Shown piece by piece: positions 1 through 7,338 of a stretch of 64,000 nucleotides of DNA; the first letter of the stretch is position 1; each line of letters opens with the position of its first letter. This stretch comes from an uncultured Saprospiraceae bacterium (GTDB lineage: Bacteria > Bacteroidota > Bacteroidia > Chitinophagales > Saprospiraceae), in NCBI GenBank assembly GCA_937980645.1, contig CALJPQ010000010.1:1-64000 (forward strand), read 5' to 3'. Made by a program: the position numbers and the translations under genes. The notes beneath the pieces were generated by a model. It did no database searches, was not told the origin of the DNA, and saw only the letters and a program-made list of their open reading frames with translations.

Positions 1-1290
1 GGTGCAGTTGAGCGTCAGGTCTGGGCCGGCGTTGGCATCGGGGTAGTTCTGGTTGCTGTTGACATTCACCGTGGCCGAGGCTGTGCAGCCGTTATCGTTG
101 TTCGTAACGACAAGTGTGTACGTACCGGCTTCGTCCACCACTGGGTTGAGCGTGTTTTCACCCGACACGATGTTGCCCGGGTTGGCCGTCCATTCGTAGG
201 TGAACTGCGGCCCCTGCGACGAACCGTTGCCGTTGATAGTGATTTCCGGGTTCTGGCACGTGAGCACTGGCGGCGGTGCGACGACCGCCGTAGGTGGCGT
301 CAGGTCGGCCGAGACGGTTACGCTGGCGGTAGCCGTGCAGTTGTTGTCGGTGTTCGTCACGGTGATGGTATAGGTGCCACCGGCATTGACGGTGGGGTTG
401 GTGCCGTTGGTGCCACCGGTGAAGTTGCCGCCGTTGCCGGCGCTCCATTGGTAGGTGAAGTTGCCGCCCTGGGAAGAGCCGCTGGCGTCCAGTTCGATTT
501 CGGGCGTGTAGCAGTTGACGGTACCCGGCGGCTCGATAGTGGCGGTGGGCGGGTCAGTGTTACCGCTGACGGTTACGCTGGCCTCGTTGGAGCAGCCGTT
601 GGTGGTATTGGTGATGACCAATGTATAGGTGCCAGCCTGATCTACCGTGGGCGTATAGGTGTTGGTGCCGCCGGTGAAGTTACCGCCGTTCGTGCTCCAC
701 TCGAAGGTGAAGTTTGGCCCTTGCGACGAGCCGCCGGCATTGAGCGTGACGTTGGGCGTCAGGCAGCTGATGTTTTGCGGCGGGGCGATGATCACCGTCG
801 GCGGCGTGGTGTTTTGCTGAACGGTAACCGCAACGGTGGCCGTACAGCCATTGTCGCTGTTCGTAACAGTCAGCACATATGTGCCGGGAGCGTTCACGAC
901 GGGCTCCAGTGTGGTTTCGCAGCAGGTGATGCCCGGGCCGCTCCACTCGTAGGAGAAGTTAGGCCCTTGCGAAGAGCCATTGCCGCTGAGGGTGATTTCC
1001 GGGTCGTTGCAGGTAATAGGCCCGGGAGCCGAAGCCACAGCGGTGGGCGGCGTCAGGTCGGAGGTAATGGTTACAGAGGCCGTTACTGTGCAGTTGTTGG
1101 CATCGCTGACGGTTACTGTGTAGGTACCGCCGGTGCTGAAGGTGGGGTTAGGCCCACCAGAGCCGCCGCTCCAGTTGTAGGTATAGCCCGGGGTGCCGCC
1201 CTCGACAGTTACTTCGGCGCTGCCGGTGGGGTGCAGACAGTCAATGTTGCCTGTGTTTTCGACAGAGGCGGTCAGCGCGGGTGGTTCGGT
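1..1290 (-). repeat. Tandem Ig-like coding repeats, period about 250-255 bp
   Basis: At least five units recur within the adhesin gene. On the plus strand a similar block (variants of gacggttacgctggcggtag followed by gtgcagttgttgtc) appears near 60, 313, 565, 820 and 1065. Each unit encodes about 84 residues with the pattern GTYTLTVTN, NGCTA, VTV, PPTA, C-x-PEITL and SSQGPNFTYEW. Units nearest the window edge are most alike, which suggests recent duplication. The array continues beyond position 1. Confidence 0.8.
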
Positions 1291-3522
1291 CAGGTCCACG
1301 CTTTCCGTTTGGGTGCAGCCCTGCCCGTTGGTAACGGTTACCGTATAGCTGCCTGGCCCCAGATTGGTAGGGTTAGCACCATTGAAGCCGTGTTCCCAGG
1401 CATAAGTGAAGGGACCATTTCCGCCGGAGGCGGATGCCTGAATGGAGCCGTTGTTAGCGCCGTTGCAGGTAGGGTTAGTAGGCGTCAGGGTCAGGGTTAC
1501 CGCTACCTCCTGCAGGGTTACCGTGCCGGTAGCGGTACCGGTGCAGCCGCTTTGAGTGGCCACGCTAACCAACGAGTATGTACCCGGCTCGTTGACGGTA
1601 AAGACAACAGGCGTTTCGGAAAAGGTATAAGTCTGAGTATTACCGTTTTCATTGATCTCCACCGTCCAGGGTCCTTCGCCCGTGAACGTCAGTGTCAGAT
1701 CTACGGGCTGAGGGTCGTTGGCGCAGAAAACACCCGATCCACTCAGCGTGGCCGTAGGACGTGGCTCCAGTGTTACGGTGGCTTCAGCCGTCGAAGTATC
1801 CCCGCATAAATCGGTTACGGTAACCGTATATGTGTTCGTCCCGGGCGTATTCACGGTGATGGACTGGGTAGTGGCACCCGTACTCCACTCGTACGTGTAA
1901 GGCGGCTGGCCCGGCTGAACAAAATTAGGTGTCAGTGTCGTGCTGGACACACCGCACAGATTTACATCGCTGAGATCCACCTCCAACGGATCCTTGTCAT
2001 TAATGTAGAATGTCATCTCGATCTGGTCGCACGAGCAAGGGTTGCTCAGTGTGATGACAATGGTCTCTTGCCCCTCGACGATGTTGTCAATAAAGACGTT
2101 CACCGGAATTTCAACGTAGTTGGAGCCGGCTGGAATGGTTACGGAGGTGGGCAGCGGGTCATAGTCCACGCCCGGAGTGGCGGTACCGCCAACGGTGAAG
2201 TTGACCACCAAGTCTTCGTCGTTGCCACCACTGCCACGCACGAAGCGGATAAAGCCGCCCGAACAGCCTTCAATGGCATACTGAAAACCGCTGGGATAAA
2301 TGGGGACCGATTTTACCACACCGCCGGCATTAAAAGAGTTGGCCTTTAAAAATACGGCTGAAAAAAGTAAACCATCTGCGATGTCGCAAATGGCCAGTTT
2401 GATGTGGTACGTGGAGCACGGTATCAGCCCCTGTGCAGTGGCCGTCAGCACCGTCGTCCAGCCGTCTAAAGCGCATTCCGGAATGCAGCACGCACTGACG
2501 TTCTGACAGGGGTTGAAATTGTTGTTATTGACGTAGTAGGCCGTATTGGTCTGATGGTTGACGTTGTTGATAGACACCGGCGGATTACCGCCAATGGGCA
2601 ACAGGGCGATGTTTTGCGTGCCATTGATACCCGGCCCGCTGATGAAGAAACCAAAAACATCGTTGTAATTGCTGGGCGCCCATTCGCAGTACTCCTCCGA
2701 ACCGAACACGTATTCGAACGACACCGTTTCCGCCGTAGGGGTAAAGTCAAATTCCAGCTTGATAACGTCCCACTGGTTGCCGTTGGAAAGCGTGGCTAAG
2801 TCAGGATCATCCGGAGAGTTGACGTTGAAGCCCGCCGTATTGGCCGAAGTGTTGGTGGCATTATTCGGCCCGGGCAGACTGTTCACATTGCCCGTAGCCA
2901 TCACAATGCCGTTGGCAATGCCGATGTTCGTTGCTCCATTGCTGAACGTCCCGCGCGATTGCGCCGGCCCCTGCGCCGTGATGTTCGACACCTGAAAGCA
3001 GTTGCCACCGATGAGCGTGTTCACCATGTTGGTCGGCGTAGTACCCCCCGTAACGGACAGGTTAGCTTCCGGCCCTCCCACTTGTTTGATGAAGTTCTCC
3101 AGGAAAGCCGTCGCTTCCGGGCAATCCACGCATCCTACGGAAAGCCGCAGGGCAAACGGCCCGCTCTGGCCCTCTTCGCCTACCTGAAGGCGGAAGGTTA
3201 CGCACTCCGACAACGCCACAAATTGCCGGTGCTGGGGCCGGTCGGGACGTGACATGCGGTAGGCTTCCTTCTCCAGCCCCGGGTCAGCCATGCGCAACAC
3301 CAGCGGCGTACGGTCGCCCAAAGTCTGCGGAACGGCCACCACCGAGTATGTCGTGCCGGGAGTCAGTCCGCATACCTCAATCGTGTTGGCCCCGTACACG
3401 ACCTCCACCGCAATGCGCTGACGCTGCCTGTCCAATTGCAGCGATACGTGGTTTTGCGCCAAAAGCGACTGAAAACCAGCCAAAAATAGCGAGAACAGCA
3501 GAAATGTAAAACGATTACCCAT
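1..3522 (-). CDS. Choice-of-anchor L domain adhesin with Calx-beta-like and tandem Ig-like domains (3' end outside window)
   Basis: The reading frame is open from an ATG at 3520-3522 to the window edge, 1174 codons without a stop, so the C-terminus is missing. A signal peptide starts the protein (MGNRFTFLLFSLFLAG, ending near LLAQ). Around residues 150-420 lies a choice-of-anchor L domain, recognisable from the NTLIGGNCFQVSN and FGSEEYCEW blocks. A Calx-beta-like stretch follows (VNFTVGGTATPGVDYDPLP, then VEGQETIVITLSNPC). From about residue 510 onward come Ig/PKD-like modules rich in Thr, Pro and Gly, each with a conserved Cys. Proteins of this layout in Bacteroidota are exported, usually by T9SS, and serve in adhesion or gliding; the expected C-terminal sorting domain would lie outside the window. 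Substrate and partner are unknown. It is transcribed alone, divergently from the gene at 4037. Family call is firm, function is inferred. Confidence 0.85.
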   Translation of the reverse strand, partial: MGNRFTFLLFSLFLAGFQSLLAQNHVSLQLDRQRQRIAVEVVYGANTIEVCGLTPGTTYSVVAVPQTLGDRTPLVLRMADPGLEKEAYRMSRPDRPQHRQFVALSECVTFRLQVGEEGQSGPFALRLSVGCVDCPEATAFLENFIKQVGGPEANLSVTGGTTPTNMVNTLIGGNCFQVSNITAQGPAQSRGTFSNGATNIGIANGIVMATGNVNSLPGPNNATNTSANTAGFNVNSPDDPDLATLSNGNQWDVIKLEFDFTPTAETVSFEYVFGSEEYCEWAPSNYNDVFGFFISGPGINGTQNIALLPIGGNPPVSINNVNHQTNTAYYVNNNNFNPCQNVSACCIPECALDGWTTVLTATAQGLIPCSTYHIKLAICDIADGLLFSAVFLKANSFNAGGVVKSVPIYPSGFQYAIEGCSGGFIRFVRGSGGNDEDLVVNFTVGGTATPGVDYDPLPTSVTIPAGSNYVEIPVNVFIDNIVEGQETIVITLSNPCSCDQIEMTFYINDKDPLEVDLSDVNLCGVSSTTLTPNFVQPGQPPYTYEWSTGATTQSITVNTPGTNTYTVTVTDLCGDTSTAEATVTLEPRPTATLSGSGVFCANDPQPVDLTLTFTGEGPWTVEINENGNTQTYTFSETPVVFTVNEPGTYSLVSVATQSGCTGTATGTVTLQEVAVTLTLTPTNPTCNGANNGSIQASASGGNGPFTYAWEHGFNGANPTNLGPGSYTVTVTNGQGCTQTESVDLTEPPALTASVENTGNIDCLHPTGSAEVTVEGGTPGYTYNWSGGSGGPNPTFSTGGTYTVTVSDANNCTVTASVTITSDLTPPTAVASAPGPITCNDPEITLSGNGSSQGPNFSYEWSGPGITCCETTLEPVVNAPGTYVLTVTNSDNGCTATVAVTVQQNTTPPTVIIAPPQNISCLTPNVTLNAGGSSQGPNFTFEWSTNGGNFTGGTNTYTPTVDQAGTYTLVITNTTNGCSNEASVTVSGNTDPPTATIEPPGTVNCYTPEIELDASGSSQGGNFTYQWSAGNGGNFTGGTNGTNPTVNAGGTYTITVTNTDNNCTATASVTVSADLTPPTAVVAPPPVLTCQNPEITINGNGSSQGPQFTYEWTANPGNIVSGENTLNPVVDEAGTYTLVVTNNDNGCTASATVNVNSNQNYPDANAGPDLTLNCT

Positions 3523-3961
3523 AGTAGTTAGAGCGGTAGCAATAAAGCGATACTTGTTGGCACAGCAGAATAAGCTCTCAACTCGCAATTACGGGGATGC
3601 GCCTTCTATAGTTGCTTGCGATGCAGCAGCCGGGGTGGCTTTGGTAGAAAAAAAGAAGGCGCTCGTCGGCAGGTAGCCGCAATGTTCGCAAATAACGCCA
3701 CATTTGCCAAAGGGTTTGGGCTAAAAAGAGCAATGACGCATCCGAAAAGCCATTTTATTTCATTTAAATACCCCGAAAGCCCCCTTTTCGCCGGCATTTT
3801 TCTTTGAAAAAGCCTTCGCAATCGCCGCACACCACCCCCAAACTGCCATTTTGGCAACCAAACCCTAAAAATGAAACTTAATCCTGTTTATCCGTGTTAA
3901 ATCTTCAATAATTCCGAAACAGGCGCGCTTTTTGCGCGTTATTCAGAACATAATTTCAATC

Positions 3962-3969
3962 TATATTTG
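3962..3969 (+). promoter_or_regulatory. Bacteroidota -7 promoter box upstream of CotH-like gene
   Basis: TATATTTG matches the TAnnTTTG -7 consensus of the Bacteroidota housekeeping sigma factor. It lies 67 nt upstream of the ATG at 4037. A well-placed -33 TTTG is not obvious. Confidence 0.5.
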
Positions 3970-4036
3970 TAACCGGAAAGCCGGTCAGACATCCTCAGAC
4001 CTGCACCCGCTATTGCAAATCAAACAAGGAGAAGCC

Positions 4037-5065
4037 ATGACTGCCGGAATACTTCTAACGATTATCACCGCTTTTGCTCTCCCTGTGAGCACGCCGCCCG
4101 CGCTTGCACAGGAGACACCGAGCAAACCCGCATCGCTCTTCGAATATGTGGGCCGCCAGGAAGGGGCCGCTATTACGCTGGAGACCGACCTGACCACCAT
4201 CCTGGCCAACCGATACAGCAGCGACTACTTCCCCGGGCAGCTGACACTGGCCAACGGCGAGACGTTTACCGTCAAAATTCAGCCAAAAGGCAAATACCGG
4301 CGCAAAATCGCCGAGGTGCCCCCGCTAAAAATCAAAGTGCCCAAAAAAGACCTCCGCGAGCGCGGCCTGGATACCATCACGGAAATGCGCTTGGTGCTTC
4401 CCTGCTATGACAACCACCGAGGCGACCAGCTGCTCATCAAAGAGTACCTCATCTACCGCATGTTCGAGCAGCTGACCGACCGCTGTGTACGCGCCCGTCT
4501 GGTGCGCGTTACCCTGCGCGACAACCACGTGGAAAAATCCTCCAAAAAAATGTACGGCCTGCTGGTGGAAGACAACGAAGAAACCGTCGCTCGCTTAGGC
4601 GGAACCCTGGCCGAACAGTACGGCCTGCCAGTAGACAGCCTGGACGTAGAGTACACCGCCCTAGTCGCTGTCTTTCAGTACATGATCGGCAATACCGACT
4701 GGGACATTGCCATGATGCGCAACGTCCGCATGGTGCGCATGCCCGATGGGAAAATTTCGCCTATACCCTATGACTTCGACTTCTCCGGCTTAGTGAGCGC
4801 GCCCTACGCTTCGCCCTCTTCCGAAAGCGGCCTACGCACGGTGCGCGACCGCTTCCTTATGGCCAACGGCATCCCGCGCGATGCCTTGCGGCGTGCCGTG
4901 CAATATATTAAGTCCAAACAGCAAGACCTGACTAATCTCTGCTATTCGCGCCACCTGCCCCGAGAGGTCTCTTATGAGATGACCCAATACCTGGAAACCT
5001 TCTTTAAAAAGATTGATAAAAATAACGACGTACCGGCTCGCTCCGTAACGGAGATTGTGGACTAA
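4037..5065 (+). CDS. Secreted CotH-like (kinase-fold) protein
   Basis: The ATG at 4037 is chosen over an upstream TTG at 3932 because it is preceded by AAGGAG (4026-4031) and opens directly into a signal peptide (MTAGILLTIITAFALPVST, cut near ALAQ). The 342-residue product carries a GNTDWD block at 218-223 and an IPYDFDFSG block at 243-251. These resemble the catalytic-loop and metal-binding segments of the CotH family, atypical protein kinases first known from spore coats. D246 and D248 would be the metal ligands. Bacteroidota encode many secreted CotH-like proteins of unknown target. It stands alone between the divergent adhesin gene and the T9SS gene downstream. An unrelated protein with a chance motif is possible, so the kinase activity is only a hypothesis. 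Confidence 0.6.
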   Translation: MTAGILLTIITAFALPVSTPPALAQETPSKPASLFEYVGRQEGAAITLETDLTTILANRYSSDYFPGQLTLANGETFTVKIQPKGKYRRKIAEVPPLKIKVPKKDLRERGLDTITEMRLVLPCYDNHRGDQLLIKEYLIYRMFEQLTDRCVRARLVRVTLRDNHVEKSSKKMYGLLVEDNEETVARLGGTLAEQYGLPVDSLDVEYTALVAVFQYMIGNTDWDIAMMRNVRMVRMPDGKISPIPYDFDFSGLVSAPYASPSSESGLRTVRDRFLMANGIPRDALRRAVQYIKSKQQDLTNLCYSRHLPREVSYEMTQYLETFFKKIDKNNDVPARSVTEIVD

Positions 5066-5250
5066 AAGCTGCCTTTTTTTTGTGGGAGGTCTTCCCCTGT
5101 GGTACACGCCCGTTGGTCGTGTGGTTGAAGAGGGCGACTCTCATGAAATAAGTCGCATCGCTCTTCTGTTCAAGTTAAAGATTGTCCGCACATGAGTCTG
5201 CCGCATATTTTTGCGCATGCTCTGTATTCGGTTCAAATTTTGAAATCTAC

Positions 5251-6873
5251 ATGCAAATGCGCACCTGTTGTTTTCTATTGTGGGCTTTTCTCATCGGCCC
5301 CGTGGCCACCCAGGCGCAGGGGGAGGTTCCCTTTGACCTGTACCTGGAGCCTATGAGCATCTAAGGCCTGGGGGGCCTTCAATCCTATGCCTACGGACAG
5401 GCCGACGGCAAATGGCTGATCATCGGCGGACGCTTGGACGGCTTGCACCGCCGACAGCCTTTTGCCGCCTTCGACCTGGCTGGACACAATACTCTGCTCA
5501 TTGTAGTGGATCCGCTTCATGCTCAGCGGTGGATAGCCTCCACAGGGGGGCTGACCACCCCGCTACGCGAACAGTTGCGCTCTACCAACATGCAGTTCTA
5601 CCAGGAGGGCGACTACCTGTACCTCACCGGAGGATATGGCTACAGTACTCTTGCCGCAGACCACACTACTTTCCCTTATCTGACTGCCGTAAACGTACCC
5701 GCAGCCATCCGAGCCATTCAAGAGGGCACGCCAGTGGCCCCGCACTTCCGCCAAATAACCGACCCTAAATTCCAAGTAACCGGTGGGCGCTTAGAAAAAA
5801 TCGAAGGCACCTTCTACCTCATCGGAGGCCACAAATTTTTAGGACGCTACAACCCACAAGGCCCCACACACGGCCCTGGATTTATACAGGAATATACCAA
5901 CCAGATCCGACCCTTCCGCCTTTACGACGACGGACTCAGCCTCGTCGTGAAACACCTGCCCCCCATGACCGACAGCACCAACCTGCACCGAAGAGACTAT
6001 AACGTCATCGCCCAAATCATGCCCGACGGCTCCGAAGGCATCACCGCATTTTCTGGCGTGTTCCGACCCGATGCTAACCTGCCTTTCCTCAATTGCGTCA
6101 ACATATATGCCAACGGATATGCCGTCAACGACTCTTTCCAGCAATACCTCAACCACTACCATTGCCCCGTCCTGCCGATGTATTCAGCAGCCCAAAAAGA
6201 AATGCACACCGTCTTTTTCGGTGGAATTGCCCAATACTACTACGACGCCATTGGAAATCTTATCCGCGACGACGACGTCCCGTTCGTCAAAACCATAGCA
6301 CGCGTTACCCGAAACGCCTCAGGTGCCATGTCAGAACACAAACTTCCCATTGAAATGCCTGGACTCCTGGGCGCCGGCGCTGAATTCATCCGACGTAAAG
6401 ACATCCCGCAATACCAAAACGGCGTGCTCCAACTCGACAACTTCCCTACCGACACGCCCCTCGTCGGATACATCTTCGGCGGCATCAGCAGCTCTGCCCC
6501 CAACATCTTCTCCATCAATACTGGAACGCAAAGCACCGCCAGCGCAACCCTGTTCAAAGTGTACGTCATCCGAAAAACCAGCTCCGCTACCCACCTACCC
6601 TCTGCCACCGACGACCTCAACCTCAGGGTCTTTCCTAACCCAAACAACGGCACCTTCTCCCTGTCTGTTTATCTGCCGGAAAAAACCGACCTCCGCATCT
6701 TGCTCCACAACTCCAGCGGCAAACGCATCAAAACCTGGGACATGAAAAACACCAACGCCGGCGAAAACACTTTTCAATTCAACATTTCCAAAATGCAACT
6801 GAATGGAACCCTCATTCTTGTGGTGGAAACACCTCTGGGAAATTTGTCGCAAAAAATAGTAATAAAACCGTAA
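5251..6873 (+). pseudogene. T9SS cargo protein gene (kelch-like) interrupted by in-frame TAA at 5362-5364
   Basis: An ATG at 5251 (or 5257) begins a signal peptide (MRTCCFLLWAFLIGPVATQA) and the frame runs into EVPFDLYLEPMSI, then a TAA stop at 5362-5364. The same frame continues at once with GLGGLQSYAYGQADGKWLII, then GGRLDGLHRRQPFAAFD, and stays open to 6873. The C-terminal 80 residues form a type A T9SS sorting domain (LRVFPNPNNGTFSLSVYLP, ending in KIVIKP). The middle is beta-rich with scattered GG motifs, like a kelch-type propeller; its ligand is unknown. A single C-to-T change of CAA would explain the stop. Without read-through, the signal peptide is separated from the cargo and sorting domain, so the protein could not be exported. 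A sequencing or assembly error is the main alternative. Confidence 0.8.
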
Positions 6874-7338
6874 TCCCTCTTAGCACTTCCAGAAATAAGT
6901 CTCCATACTCCAGATGGAGTGGCGTAAGAGCGCGCCGAGCACATAGACTTCACACACCTAACCGTTCACACTTCCACGCAAGCCGTTGGCAATTTGCCGG
7001 AACTTTCGGTACAATTCGTCGTGCTCCTGCCGGGTGATCATGGGCATTGTGGGGGATGTTTTACCAGCAAGGGGGAAGGTACAATTCGGGGAGAGTTGCC
7101 TCCGCCGCTGTTGTCTGCAGAATAATGGGATAGAGCATTGCGGATATGCAAACACTTGCGCACTGAGGCTACACGGATTTAGAGGGCTATGCAAAGGAGA
7201 TTATAGAAGGAGAAACCGCTGTTTTTTCAGTCGTTCAAACTGCTGAGTTCGTCGAGGATTAGCTGTTGCGGAGACAGTGCCTGACTCCTACGTTTAAGCA
7301 CTTGGGCTACTTCCGTTTTTTGCCTGACCTTTGCCCAC
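6874..7338. other. Intergenic region, no convincing gene
   Basis: About 465 bp between the T9SS gene and the GH3 gene. On the minus strand, 6958-7050 could encode a short peptide ending MITRQEHDELYRKFRQIANG, vaguely like the C-terminal helix of four-helix-bundle proteins and possibly a gene remnant. No tRNA-like fold or clear repeat was seen. The last bases hold the -7-like box of the next gene. Confidence 0.4.
7326..7333 (+). promoter_or_regulatory. -7-like box immediately upstream of the GH3 gene
   Basis: GACCTTTG differs from TAnnTTTG at the first base only and ends 5 nt before the ATG at 7339. A start site at the usual distance would coincide with the start codon, giving a leaderless mRNA. 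Confidence 0.35.

Noticed and set aside
1..1290. Regular repeats as a possible CRISPR array
   Set aside because: Period is about 250 bp and the repeats encode Ig-like modules in one frame.
448..1809. 453-residue plus-strand open frame
   Set aside because: Antisense shadow of the repetitive adhesin gene; the minus frame has a signal peptide and recognised domains.
5362..5364. Recoding of the stop as selenocysteine or pyrrolysine
   Set aside because: The codon is TAA, not TGA or TAG, and no stem-loop of the required type was seen directly after it.
6958..7194. 78-residue minus-strand open frame
   Set aside because: Only the last 27 codons look protein-like; at best a remnant, so not called as a gene.
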